A stretch of 64,000 nt of DNA from an uncultured Spirochaetaceae bacterium (GCA_944390725.1 CALXQU010000011.1:1-64000); one strand, 5' to 3'; counted from the first letter of the stretch, positions 17,280 to 25,992 are shown. Made by a program: numbers and translations. The notes: generated by a model not told the origin, from the sequence alone.

Positions 17280-18446
17280 ATGAAAATCACAGATGTCAAT
17301 GTCTATGTCATGAATACGAAGCTGAACGATATCTTCTCTTTTTCCCAGGGGCCCGTGTATAACCGCTGTTCTGTCCTGGTGAGGATCGATATCGATAATG
17401 GCGTATATGGCTGGGGCGAATGCATGTGCCATGGCCAGCAGGCTGCTGAGATATCCGCTGCGGCCATAGAATTCATGTACAAGCCGCTGATAATCGGGAA
17501 GAACCCTTTTGATGTCGGCGTTATCTGGGAACGGCTGTATAACCGCACGAGGCCATTCGGGCAGGCCGGTTCCGTGATAAATGCCCTGAGCGGCATAGAT
17601 ATCGCCCTCTATGACTGCCTTGGCAAGATCGTTGGCCAGCCTGTCTACAATCTGCTGGGAGGCAGATACAGGGATAAGGTCAAGGCGTATGCCACAGGAT
17701 TCTACTGGGCCGATGATGATGTCTTCCCGGATTGCTGGATAGAGGAGGCGAAGCGCCATCTGGCAAAGGGCTTCAGGGGAATGAAGCTCAAGACCGGCCG
17801 CGGGGTTGAGGAAGATATCCGCAATGTGAATGCAGTCCGTTCCATACTTCCGGAAGGAACTCTCCTGATGGCTGATTTCAATAGCTGCTATAGCTATGGG
17901 GAAGCGAAGCGGGTAATAGATGGCACCAGGGATGCAAGGCTGTACTTCTATGAGGAGCTGCTCTCGCCGGAGGACCTCGATGGTTACTGCCGTATCAGGA
18001 ACTACACATCCTCGAATATAGCGGGCGGTGAGGAAATCCTTACGAAGCATATATATCTCAACTGGATGAAAGCCGGTGCCCTTGATATCTACCAGCCTGA
18101 TATCTGTTCGGCAGGAGGCTTCACGGAAGGCAAGAAGATCCTTTCCATCGCGGAGGCTACGAATAACAGGGTGATTCCTCATGTATGGGGTTCCGCAGTC
18201 GGGCTTGCGGCTTCTCTTCAGTTCATCGCAGCAGTGCCTAGGTCACCGCTTGCCACAAGGAATGAGGAGCCTATGCTTGAGTTCGACCAGAGCACCCATC
18301 CCTTCAGGGCATTGCTCATAAAGGAGGAGATAGGCCTCGATGATGAGGGCTATGTACATATTTCCGACAGGCCCGGAATCGGTGTTACGGTCGATATGGA
18401 TGTGGTCAGGGAATTCGGTAAGAAGCTGACGTATATGTCAGTTTAA
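17280..18446 (+). CDS. Enolase-superfamily dehydratase, mandelate racemase subgroup
   Basis: 388 residues, capping domain plus barrel. The KxK motif is Lys169/Lys171 (MKLKTG), metal ligands are Asp199 (MADFN), Glu225 or Glu226 (YEE) and Glu251 (GGEE), and the His-Asp dyad is His301 (PHVWGS) with Asp274 (QPDI). This residue set marks the mandelate-racemase subgroup, which includes galactonate, gluconate and other acid-sugar dehydratases. A TRAP transporter and FCD-type GntR regulator follow, the usual surroundings of such dehydratases, so the substrate is probably an aldonate or related acid sugar. Which one cannot be said. Confidence 0.88.
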   Translation: MKITDVNVYVMNTKLNDIFSFSQGPVYNRCSVLVRIDIDNGVYGWGECMCHGQQAAEISAAAIEFMYKPLIIGKNPFDVGVIWERLYNRTRPFGQAGSVINALSGIDIALYDCLGKIVGQPVYNLLGGRYRDKVKAYATGFYWADDDVFPDCWIEEAKRHLAKGFRGMKLKTGRGVEEDIRNVNAVRSILPEGTLLMADFNSCYSYGEAKRVIDGTRDARLYFYEELLSPEDLDGYCRIRNYTSSNIAGGEEILTKHIYLNWMKAGALDIYQPDICSAGGFTEGKKILSIAEATNNRVIPHVWGSAVGLAASLQFIAAVPRSPLATRNEEPMLEFDQSTHPFRALLIKEEIGLDDEGYVHISDRPGIGVTVDMDVVREFGKKLTYMSV

Positions 18447-18463
18447 TAAAAAAGGAGACAGAT

Positions 18464-19462
18464 ATGAGGAAGTTGTTTACACTCCTGCTCGTCATGCTCG
18501 CAGCCACTGCTATGATGTTTGCCGGTGGAAGCGGAGAGAGCAGTGACGGCTCTGTAATCATCAGGATTGGTAATGCGATGGCGGATGACCATCCATGGAA
18601 TCTGGCTATCAATGAGATGATCAAGCTTGCGGATGAGTATTCCGGTGGGAAGCTGATTATCCAGAATTATCCGAATGCAACGCTTGGGACAGAGGCAGAC
18701 CTGATTGAAAGCACGAACAATGGCTCGCTTGATATGTATGTAGGTGATCCGACCGTAGGTGCAAGCTTCTGCAAGGAGCTCGAGCTGTTCTCCCTGCCGT
18801 TCCTTTTCAGGGATAAGGCGCATTGGACAGCGGCACTTGATGGAGAGCCGGGGCAGATGTATGCGGACCGCGTGGCAGAGAACTCCAATCTCCTCATCCT
18901 TGGATATTGGGGAGGATCGGAAAGGAACGTCATAGCTACCAAGAAGCCTGTATTGTCCATTGATGACCTGCAGGGATTCAAGCTCCGCCTTGCTCCGTCC
19001 GAGCTCAAGTTCAGCGTATGGGAAGCAATCGGTGCCCTTCCTGTCACGATTGCGTTCGGAGAGACATATTCAGCCCTCCAGTCTGGCGTATGCGATGGCA
19101 TGGAGAACGAGATGCCATCGATCCTGACTGCGAAGTTCTATGAGCCGGCCCCTTATTTCACGCTTACGCAGCATGAGATTACCGTAAGGCCGCTTGCGAT
19201 GAATGAGGATAAGTTCGAATCCCTTTCTCCGGAGCTGCAGGAAGCGCTTCTGAAGGCTATCGATGAAGGAACAGCCATCGCGAGGGATCTCGAGGCACAG
19301 GCTGCGGCAGATGCCGAGAAGGAGATGGTGGAGAAGTACGGGATCGAGATCTATGAAATCGATAAGGAGCCTATCATCGCGGCAACCGCAGGCATATTCG
19401 CTGAGTTCGGCGAGAGGACCGGTACCTCTGACATCATAGAGGCTATCCAGAACGTGAACTGA
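18464..19462 (+). CDS. TRAP transporter solute-binding protein (DctP family)
   Basis: 332 residues. The signal segment ends MMFAGGSGESSD, the same Gly-Gly-Ser pattern as in the other binding proteins here. The mature part has the DctP features: ADDHPWNLAINEM at the start, GTEADLIE, and LKLRLAPSELKF-like strands around the conserved Arg that pairs with a ligand carboxylate (FKLRLAPSE near residue 172). It delivers an acidic ligand to DctQM. The gene follows the dehydratase by 17 bases with AAAGGAGA before the ATG. Confidence 0.92.
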   Translation: MRKLFTLLLVMLAATAMMFAGGSGESSDGSVIIRIGNAMADDHPWNLAINEMIKLADEYSGGKLIIQNYPNATLGTEADLIESTNNGSLDMYVGDPTVGASFCKELELFSLPFLFRDKAHWTAALDGEPGQMYADRVAENSNLLILGYWGGSERNVIATKKPVLSIDDLQGFKLRLAPSELKFSVWEAIGALPVTIAFGETYSALQSGVCDGMENEMPSILTAKFYEPAPYFTLTQHEITVRPLAMNEDKFESLSPELQEALLKAIDEGTAIARDLEAQAAADAEKEMVEKYGIEIYEIDKEPIIAATAGIFAEFGERTGTSDIIEAIQNVN

Positions 19463-19515
19463 ATCGGGCGATTGTAATCTGAGAGGGAGGCGACTCCCTC
19501 TCTAGGGAGGTAAAA

Positions 19516-19998
19516 GTGGAAAAGGTTTCGGCATTCATGACGAAGGTGATTAATTTCCTTCTTATTGTTTTCGTTTCCCTTCTTGTAGCTGTCACATTCA
19601 TCCAGGTCCTCTGCAGATTCGTATTCAAGATACCCGTATCGTGGACGGAGGAGCTGGTAAGGATGAACTTCGTGTGGCTCATATTCCTCGGGGCAGCGAT
19701 TGCGGTCAAGGAGAAGAGCCACCTCGTGATGGATGTATTCACGGGCAATTTCAAGGGGAAGGGCAAGCTTATCCTCAATGTCGCGATCCTGCTGATGATT
19801 ATCGCGATCTTTGCCGTTCTCTTCGTATCAGGAACGCAGTACTGCCTGCGCAGCGTGGGAAAATCCGCAGTGACGATGCCTATACCTGCGAACTGCGTGT
19901 ATATCTCTGCGCCGGTGGCTTCCCTTGCTGCGATATTCTTCGCCATCGAACGCATCAGGAATGAATTCGCGGAATATAAGGAGGGGAAGGCCAAATGA
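19516..19998 (+). CDS. TRAP transporter small permease (DctQ family)
   Basis: 160 residues with four hydrophobic segments; the conserved WTEELVRMNFVWLIFLGAAIAVKEKSH stretch of DctQ proteins is clear. The start is GTG, with GGAGG seven bases upstream; no ATG is available nearby. Its stop overlaps the DctM start by four bases. It pairs with DctM in the inner membrane. Confidence 0.9.
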   Translation: MEKVSAFMTKVINFLLIVFVSLLVAVTFIQVLCRFVFKIPVSWTEELVRMNFVWLIFLGAAIAVKEKSHLVMDVFTGNFKGKGKLILNVAILLMIIAIFAVLFVSGTQYCLRSVGKSAVTMPIPANCVYISAPVASLAAIFFAIERIRNEFAEYKEGKAK

Positions 19999-21287
19999 CT
20001 CCTATCGTGATAATGCTCGTCGGAATGCTTGTGTTCATGTTCCTGGGAGTGCCTCTTGCATTCTCCATCCTCGGCATCTCGACGCTGGTTTTCGTTACAT
20101 TCACGGATATATCGTTCTGGCAGATAGTCCAGAGATTCTTCAGCGGCATAGACAGCTTCGTGCTCACTGCCATTCCTTTCTTCCTGCTTGCAGGAAACCT
20201 TATGAATGAAGGCAAGATTTCCGACAGGCTGGTCGACCTGGCATCAGCCCTTGTAGGGCATATCAGAGGCGGCCTCGCCCAGATCAATGTCCTGGACAGC
20301 CTCTTCTTCGGAGGTATCTCAGGTTCCGCAGTCGCTGATACCTCAGGCATCGGCTCGATGATCATCCCGCAGATGATCAGGAAGGGATATACGCCTGAAT
20401 TCACTGTCGCGATTACGGCAACTACTTCCGTTCTCGGGCAGATCATCCCTCCATCCCTGATCATGATCATCTATGCCGCGACGGCCAATACCTCCGTGCA
20501 GGCTATGTTCCTTGCTGGGATAATCCCTGGCTGCCTCTTTGCCCTTACGATGATGATTGTCTCGTATGTATATGCCGTCAAGTATGATTATCCTAGGGAA
20601 AAGCGAAAGACATTCAGGGAATTCCTACATATCCTTAAGGAATCCTTAATTGTACTCGTCATGCCGCTTATCATAATGGGAGGGGTGGTTTTCGGCATAT
20701 TCACTGCAACAGAATCTGCGGTCGTTGCTGTCGTATACAGCCTCGTGATAACGCTGTTCGTCGAGAAGACCATAACGTTCAAGGATCTTGGCAAGATCCT
20801 TGTGAACACTGCCAAGAGCAGTGCTGCGAGCCTCTTCTGCATAGGTGCTGCTAGCGTATTCGGATATCTTATGGCGTATTTCAGGGTCAATGTCCTCGTC
20901 GGTGAGCTTATGACTGCCATGAACCTTACCGCGAATACCTATATCCTCTTCGTGGTAGTGCTGTTCTTCATACTCGGGCTCTTCATGGACGCAACCCCTG
21001 CTATCTACATATTCGTCCCGATCGTGATTCCTCTTGGCGAGATGCTGGGTCTGCATCCGGTACATATGGGTATGATCGTCTGTCTTGTCCTTGCATTCGG
21101 AATGGTCACGCCTCCTTATGGGCTCTGCCTCCTTCTGGCATGCCAGTTCGCGAAGATTCCCGTAAAGAATACGATAAAGGATGTCACGATTCTGCTCGGG
21201 CCGATCTTCCTGATGCTTCTCGTCATCGTATACGTTCCCGATATAATAATGTTCCTGCCGCGTTTGCTTGCCGCCCGGTATGTTTAG
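19995..21287 (+). CDS. TRAP transporter large permease (DctM family)
   Basis: 430 residues with about twelve membrane segments, the usual DctM size. Family stretches include IPFFLLAGNLM, GGISGSAVADTSGIGS near residue 105 and TPPYGLCLLL near the C-terminus. It is the ion-coupled translocation channel. The ATGA overlap with dctQ shows translational coupling. The gene ends 38 bases before the GntR gene. Confidence 0.95.
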   Translation: MTPIVIMLVGMLVFMFLGVPLAFSILGISTLVFVTFTDISFWQIVQRFFSGIDSFVLTAIPFFLLAGNLMNEGKISDRLVDLASALVGHIRGGLAQINVLDSLFFGGISGSAVADTSGIGSMIIPQMIRKGYTPEFTVAITATTSVLGQIIPPSLIMIIYAATANTSVQAMFLAGIIPGCLFALTMMIVSYVYAVKYDYPREKRKTFREFLHILKESLIVLVMPLIIMGGVVFGIFTATESAVVAVVYSLVITLFVEKTITFKDLGKILVNTAKSSAASLFCIGAASVFGYLMAYFRVNVLVGELMTAMNLTANTYILFVVVLFFILGLFMDATPAIYIFVPIVIPLGEMLGLHPVHMGMIVCLVLAFGMVTPPYGLCLLLACQFAKIPVKNTIKDVTILLGPIFLMLLVIVYVPDIIMFLPRLLAARYV

Positions 21288-21325
21288 CATTATAATCAGG
21301 ACATTAACGGCTTGCAGAGGTTTCG

Positions 21326-22000
21326 GTGACTTTAGTAGATAAGGCACAAGAAGATATAAAGAGCATCATAATCAATAAGGAATATGATGAGACAGGCTTC
21401 CTTCCCAGTGAGGCAGAGCTTTGCAGGCGCCTTGGCGTCTCGAGGACTACCGTGAGGGAAGCCGTAAAGTCCCTTGAAGTCCGTGGGTTCGTCAAGCGCA
21501 TCCACGGCAAGGGCATCCTCGTGGTGGATACAAGCGAGAGGGTCGTCGCCCGTGCATTATCCGACATGTATGAGCAGAATGATATGAGCCTTGCCGATAT
21601 CCTGGAAGTCAGGATGATCATAGAGGTTCCTGCCGCCGGGCTTGCTGCCCTCCGTGCGACTCCTGCTGATATCCGCAAGATGGAGCATTGCGTGGAAGTC
21701 ATGGAGAACAATTCCCGCAATGAGGACGTATATGTCCAGGCTGACCTGAATTTCCATCTGCTGCTGGTGGAAGCGGCAAAGAACAAGGCACTTGTGTCGG
21801 TCACGAAATCTTATCAGGACTATCTCTATGACCTTGTCCGTAAATCATGCAATTTCCTTGATAGCATGGAATCGACGTCCCATCTTCATAGGAATGTCCT
21901 GCAGAGCATAAAGGACAGGGACCCGGAGAAAGCCAGGTTCTTCATGGAGGAGCATCTTTCCATAACGAAGAAGATAGATGAGTTCTATCAGAATACCTGA
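21326..22000 (+). CDS. GntR-family regulator, FadR/FCD subfamily
   Basis: 224 residues. The winged helix reads FLPSEAELCRRLGVSRTTVREAVKSLEVRG, and an all-helical FCD sensor domain follows, with metal-ligand-like residues in the pattern Asp...His (NFHLLLVEAA) and HRNVLQSI. FCD regulators usually bind small carboxylates, which agrees with the TRAP transporter and acid-sugar dehydratase before it. The start is GTG with AGAGG upstream. The probable target is the repeated ATAACTTGTA region at 17228-17249. Confidence 0.9.
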   Translation: MTLVDKAQEDIKSIIINKEYDETGFLPSEAELCRRLGVSRTTVREAVKSLEVRGFVKRIHGKGILVVDTSERVVARALSDMYEQNDMSLADILEVRMIIEVPAAGLAALRATPADIRKMEHCVEVMENNSRNEDVYVQADLNFHLLLVEAAKNKALVSVTKSYQDYLYDLVRKSCNFLDSMESTSHLHRNVLQSIKDRDPEKARFFMEEHLSITKKIDEFYQNT

Positions 22001-22084
22001 TTCATATCCTTAAGATGAAGTGCAGGTGGCTGGACCTGTTTGAATGATTTAGGAACAGGATTCCTATCGATTTCCCTTTCTTGA

Positions 22085-22116
22085 TGGAAGGATCTAGCTG
22101 CTTCCAGTTTTGATTC
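22085..22116 (+). terminator. Possible terminator after the TRAP/GntR operon
   Basis: TGGAAG (22085-22090) and CTTCCA (22101-22106) pair over a 10-base loop and are followed by a T-rich stretch, GTTTTGATTCTTT. The short stem makes this uncertain. Confidence 0.4.
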
Positions 22117-22197
22117 TTTAGTAATGCAGAGACCGATATTCCTTGTATGTTTCCAGATGAAATTGTCCATGCTATATTATTGGCGGAGGGGAGTCTG

Positions 22198-22884
22198 ATG
22201 GCAGAGATGTTCAATTCAAGCAGCAGAAAGCTTAGCTTGAGCGGTTGGCTTGAAGAGAATAGGCCTGAAGCCTATTCGATATCGCTTAAGCTTCAGAAGT
22301 TCCTTTTCCTTTATGAATCATTTGCGAAAGCAAGTGGCAAGCCTGCTGATTTCACCAGTCTCAAGGGATATAAGCGAGGTCCTGTCTTCAGCAACGTGTA
22401 TGGTGATTATACCAAGCACAGGGAGCAATTCGATAGATTAGCTTCTGATGTCTACAACAGCGTGGAAATGCGGAAGAAGCCGAAGAATGCATTGGTTGAT
22501 GATGACATAGCCGAAGTCGCGGGGTTTATTGTCGATAGCCTGACTGATGTTGAGCTTTCAGAGCTGACGCATTCTTTTAACGTCTGGGCATGCAAGAAGG
22601 ATAGGATCATGGGAGGTGAGCTCCAGGTTCCCCTTGATGAGTCTGATTTCTCAGCTGGGGATGCAGAGCTTAGCAGGAATCTGTTTTCCATGTATTCTCC
22701 TGATTTGATTAGGAATACCTTGATTATGCATATAGGCGGCAAGAGCTTCGTATTCTCAAAGGAAGATGCCGCGAAGATCGAATCGGAGCATGAGGATATC
22801 CTTTCGGCAGCAGCTATGGATCCGAGCCTCCATAATCCGGTCTTTGTCTGCTTTGATGAGAGCGGAGGCCTTGTATTTGATTAA
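22198..22884 (+). CDS. Panacea-domain (DUF4065/SocA-like) antitoxin candidate
   Basis: 228 residues. The segment LKLQKFLFLYESFAK...SLKGYKRGPVFSNVYGDY matches the core of the Panacea domain (DUF4065, seen in SocA), which neutralises many unrelated toxins. The frame is open from 22147, but ATG 22198 has GGAGGGGAG before it and begins where the family does. A residue-poor, AT-richer composition sets this gene and its partner apart from neighbours. Stop and start of the next gene overlap by 8 bases, the arrangement of toxin-antitoxin pairs. The extra C-terminal region of about 80 residues after the domain is of unknown role. Confidence 0.75.
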   Translation: MAEMFNSSSRKLSLSGWLEENRPEAYSISLKLQKFLFLYESFAKASGKPADFTSLKGYKRGPVFSNVYGDYTKHREQFDRLASDVYNSVEMRKKPKNALVDDDIAEVAGFIVDSLTDVELSELTHSFNVWACKKDRIMGGELQVPLDESDFSAGDAELSRNLFSMYSPDLIRNTLIMHIGGKSFVFSKEDAAKIESEHEDILSAAAMDPSLHNPVFVCFDESGGLVFD

Positions 22885-23299
22885 GAGGAAAGATGTCATA
22901 TGGCTTTATGTTCCATTTCCTGATATCAATTCAGGGTTAGCCCGCAAGAGGCATATGTATATATGTCAGCATGAAGACGGATCCAGTCGTGAGTTTGTCA
23001 AATGCCAGACGCTGAAGCCATATATGCTGATAAATAATCCGATGAAGCATTTCTGGGATGAATCCCCTGATATAGCAAGGAATCCTTTTGTCCGGAAGAC
23101 AAGGATAGATTGCGATCAGACATTCCTGACGGAAGGGATACGGTACAGATTATCCTCGATGCATTTGCCAAGACCAGATGTCTGTGATGATACAATGCTT
23201 AATATCGAATCGGAATTGTTGGCAGATGGATACGTCAGGAATCTTCTTCCTGATTCGGATATGGCCATGATGAATCTGGATGCGGCGAGCTTGATGTAA
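22877..23299 (+). CDS. Candidate toxin partner of the Panacea protein
   Basis: Unrecognised protein of about 140 residues. I start it at TTG 22877 because GGAGG (22864-22868) lies eight bases upstream, inside the antitoxin gene; the frame continues upstream but without matching sequence. The N-terminus DVIWLYVPFPDINSGLARKRHMYIC resembles the first strands and RP-type loop of PemK/MazF-like RNases, and IDCDQTFLTEG may be their later Asp-containing strand. The likeness is weak and the usual Arg-Arg-Pro motif is absent. No signal peptide or membrane segment. Toxin function is inferred from the pairing only. Confidence 0.5.
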   Translation: MIKRKDVIWLYVPFPDINSGLARKRHMYICQHEDGSSREFVKCQTLKPYMLINNPMKHFWDESPDIARNPFVRKTRIDCDQTFLTEGIRYRLSSMHLPRPDVCDDTMLNIESELLADGYVRNLLPDSDMAMMNLDAASLM

Positions 23300-23467
23300 A
23301 GCAATCTTATTGTTCAGCAATTATATAGGGATTATCGTTTTATCATTGATAGCTGAAGCCGTGAATTTGTTTTGTTGCATTTGAAGAGTGATAATCTGTC
23401 TGGCCTTCGCTATCGCCTCACTGATTGCCAGGAATCCATGTGATTCCCGTTCACCCTGCTGTTCCCG

Positions 23468-23473
23468 TATAAT
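23468..23473 (+). promoter_or_regulatory. -10 element placed for a leaderless mRNA (MerR gene)
   Basis: A perfect TATAAT ends six bases before the ATG at 23480 and no Shine-Dalgarno is present, so transcription would start at or next to the A of the start codon. No convincing -35 was found. Confidence 0.55.
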
Positions 23474-23479
23474 CATCAT

Positions 23480-23938
23480 ATGGCTAAGTACAGGATAGGG
23501 GAGATTGCCGCAAAGTGCGCTATCTCCGAGAGGACTATCAGATACTACGAGGAGGAAGGCCTGATATCCTCCCAGCGGTCTGCTGGCGGCCATAGATGGT
23601 ACCGTGATGAGGATATCGTCTATATAAAGAGGATCCTGGAGCTCAAGGAGCTTGGCTTCTCCCTGGCTGAGATACGCAGGATCATAGAGCTGAAGGCGGA
23701 GGATGAGAGCGGCAACAAGAGAAGGGCGGAGCTCCTGTCGCAGTACAGGCAGAAGCTTTCCGCGGATGTAAGGCGCGTAGAGGCCCTCCAGGCCCATATC
23801 GATGAGCTTGAGTGGCATATCCACCAGCTGGAGAAGGCTGAGGATGGCTTCACATCGTGCCCCGGCGCGCTCTGCGTATCATGCTCCTATAAGGCAAGGT
23901 GCATCTTCTTCAGAGCCCCAGGAGATCTCCAGCAATAG
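23480..23938 (+). CDS. MerR-family regulator with C-terminal cysteine cluster
   Basis: 152 residues. The MerR winged helix (YRIGEIAAKCAISERTIRYYEEEGLI, then GGHRWYRDEDI) is followed by a long helix and a C-terminal cluster Cys127-x4-Cys132-x2-Cys135-x5-Cys141. The cluster could bind a metal ion or an iron-sulfur centre, so a metal or redox signal is more likely than a drug ligand. The target is unknown; MerR proteins usually act on promoters with long spacers. Its 3' end overlaps the convergent TIM-barrel gene by 29 bases. Confidence 0.85.
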   Translation: MAKYRIGEIAAKCAISERTIRYYEEEGLISSQRSAGGHRWYRDEDIVYIKRILELKELGFSLAEIRRIIELKAEDESGNKRRAELLSQYRQKLSADVRRVEALQAHIDELEWHIHQLEKAEDGFTSCPGALCVSCSYKARCIFFRAPGDLQQ

Positions 23939-24713
23939 AGAGCGATAGGTCGATGACGGCACCGGATAGGGAGAAGGGGAGATTGGCTGAGAACTTCATG
24001 CACTCATATGTCAGGTAGCCTCCATACGATTCCCTGAATGCCGCCATGGCTGCTTCCCAGTCTATCGTGCCGAATCCCGGCAGGAGATGCTGGTCCTCCT
24101 TGCCGTCGTTATCCGCGATATGCGTACCGATTAGCATGTCACCTGCGGTCCTGATGAAGCCGGGTATCGAGAGATTCCGCATATGGGCATGGCCTGTGTC
24201 GAGTATGATGCCTGCTCTGCCATTTAGATGCGATGCGATTTCCAGCAGGTCATCTACCCTGTATATCTCATCCTCCCTTTCCATGTTCTCGATGCCGATC
24301 CTTATATCAATCTGCCCAAGCAGCCTTGAGAAGTAATCGATATTGTCCTGCACGGTGCCCCTGATAGGATGGATGACGATATGGGGTATGCCGAGGGAAT
24401 GCGCATAGCCTGCGGCCCTGCAGATCTCGGCGTCCGATGCCCTCCTTCCTTCCTCTGCAAGCGAGCGGTAATCCCTTGGATAGGGAGCATGGGCCTGTAT
24501 GTATTCCAGGCCGTACCTATCCCTTAGCTCTGCAAGCCTTGCTATATAGCCCTCATCAATCGATGAGTGCGGATTCATCATCTCGCAGAAGTTCAGGTCC
24601 AGCGCCCTGTATCCATGGCTGGCATAGAGAGGCAGCAGGGAGAGCATGGTATGCTTTTCCCCGCCGCGCGAGAAGGCCACGAGATTGGTATTAGTCGATA
24701 TTCGCCGCTGCAT
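23910..24713 (-). CDS. Sugar-phosphate isomerase/epimerase-like TIM barrel (AP endonuclease 2 family)
   Basis: About 267 residues. Motifs of the xylose-isomerase-like/AP-endonuclease family 2 are present: EYIQAHAPYP, IVIHPI, IENME, ILDTGHAHM, THIADNDGKEDQHLLPGFGTIDW and TYECM, which carry the metal ligands Glu, Asp and His. It is the last gene of the reverse-strand ABC operon and probably isomerises or epimerises the imported sugar or its derivative. The ATG at 24713 overlaps the binding-protein gene by 23 bases and lacks a clear ribosome-binding site, so the start is uncertain. Confidence 0.8.
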   Translation of the reverse strand: MQRRISTNTNLVAFSRGGEKHTMLSLLPLYASHGYRALDLNFCEMMNPHSSIDEGYIARLAELRDRYGLEYIQAHAPYPRDYRSLAEEGRRASDAEICRAAGYAHSLGIPHIVIHPIRGTVQDNIDYFSRLLGQIDIRIGIENMEREDEIYRVDDLLEIASHLNGRAGIILDTGHAHMRNLSIPGFIRTAGDMLIGTHIADNDGKEDQHLLPGFGTIDWEAAMAAFRESYGGYLTYECMKFSANLPFSLSGAVIDLSLSIAGDLLGL

Positions 24714-25992
24714 AGGTATCAAGCGCGTCCTGCACAGTCGCGACCATGTCATCTACTGCCTGGTCGATGCTCTTGTTGCCTTCTGCCACATCCATCACAT
24801 TGCTCTGGAATGAATAGTAGATCTGATAGGCGGATGGAAGCCAGATGCCGACGACCTTTGGATTGGATGCATGCATCTCCTCGACTGCCTTGGAATAGGC
24901 AGGATTCTCCTTGAGGAATCCGATGTAGTCCGGGTCGTCGTATATTCCCGTATTCACCGCGATATACCCGGTCTCCTTCGCCCACATCATCTGGACATCA
25001 GGGCTTGTAAGGTATCCAAGGACGGTCTTCACCGCATCCGATCCGCTGAAGCAGAAGAGGGCATCGCCGCCGATGTTCACCCCTCCTGTGGCATCCTCAT
25101 CCGTCATCGGCACGAAAGCAGTGCCGACTTCGAACCTGCCTGATACATCCGCGAGTATACGCGTGAGGCTGGATGATGAGGCGAGGATTATTGCCGTGCG
25201 GCCTGCTGCGAATTCCGTCGTGGTTCCGGATCCTATGCTGTTGAGGTAGCCTGTATCGGCAAGCTTCTTCCAGTGCTCGAGGAAGTTCCTGAAGGTCCCT
25301 TCCTTGCCGAAGAGCACCTCTGTCGGGGTGCCGGCATGCCCGTTCTCGTTGTCTACGAAGTAGGAGAGCCCTTCCTGCGCGCCTATGAAGGCTCCGAGCT
25401 CATATGTCGTCGGCACGCCTGCCATCGCGTAGCGGGTGACTTTGCCGCTGCTGTCCTTGGCACCGATAAGCGGGGCGATTCCCGTCAGTTCATCGAGCGT
25501 CCTAGGCGGCTCAAGGCCAAGGGAATCGAAGAGCGTCTTGTCATAGTAGGCGAGAAGGAGCGAGCAGCTGAACGGAAGTCCCAGAAGCCCCTTGTATGAG
25601 CTGAAGGCTTCCACAGCCTGCGGGAGGAGTATGGATGTATCGAAGCCGAGCTCATCGATGGTAATGAGATAATCGGCATTCATCATGTCCAGGCATGATG
25701 TCGCATCCATCTGCGCGATATCAGGCAGCGATGAGAGGTCTGCTGACGCAGCTGCCTTCACCTTGGTCAGGACATCATTGGCCAGGCCCTGGTAGACCGG
25801 CTCTATCTCTATGCCCTTCTCCTTGCCGATGGTCGCGTTGAAATCCTCTACGATTTGGTCGAAGGCCGCGCCTGCCTTCCCTGAATTCGAATGCCAGACC
25901 GTCACGGTCTCGACGCCGCTCTCGCTTCCGCCCATGGCGATGAGCGGGAGGGCAGCTGCTGCGATAAGCAATGCGGCTATGGTTCTTTTCAT
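24691..25992 (-). CDS. ABC transporter solute-binding protein (UgpB-like)
   Basis: 433 residues, family 1 binding protein. The signal segment ends LPLIAMGGSESG; again there is Gly-Gly-Ser at the presumed processing site and no cysteine. The mature part begins TVTVWHSNSGKAGAAFDQIVEDFN, the UgpB-like pattern, with LPDIAQMDATSCLDMM and an FAAGRTAIILASS segment later. UgpB relatives bind glycerol 3-phosphate or related phosphodiesters, but many bind sugars. It overlaps the upstream permease by four bases and the downstream TIM-barrel gene by 23. Confidence 0.9.
   Translation of the reverse strand: MKRTIAALLIAAAALPLIAMGGSESGVETVTVWHSNSGKAGAAFDQIVEDFNATIGKEKGIEIEPVYQGLANDVLTKVKAAASADLSSLPDIAQMDATSCLDMMNADYLITIDELGFDTSILLPQAVEAFSSYKGLLGLPFSCSLLLAYYDKTLFDSLGLEPPRTLDELTGIAPLIGAKDSSGKVTRYAMAGVPTTYELGAFIGAQEGLSYFVDNENGHAGTPTEVLFGKEGTFRNFLEHWKKLADTGYLNSIGSGTTTEFAAGRTAIILASSSSLTRILADVSGRFEVGTAFVPMTDEDATGGVNIGGDALFCFSGSDAVKTVLGYLTSPDVQMMWAKETGYIAVNTGIYDDPDYIGFLKENPAYSKAVEEMHASNPKVVGIWLPSAYQIYYSFQSNVMDVAEGNKSIDQAVDDMVATVQDALDTYAAANID

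Noticed and set aside
17139..18182. 347-codon reverse frame opposite the dehydratase
   Set aside because: The forward frame holds all active-site residues of the mandelate-racemase subgroup.
22766..22876. Upstream extension of the toxin candidate frame
   Set aside because: It lies entirely within the Panacea gene and is basic, low-quality sequence; the TTG at 22877 has a proper GGAGG.
22877..23299. Firm PemK/MazF call for the Panacea partner
   Set aside because: Only short stretches look alike and the Arg-Arg-Pro signature is missing; left as unknown.
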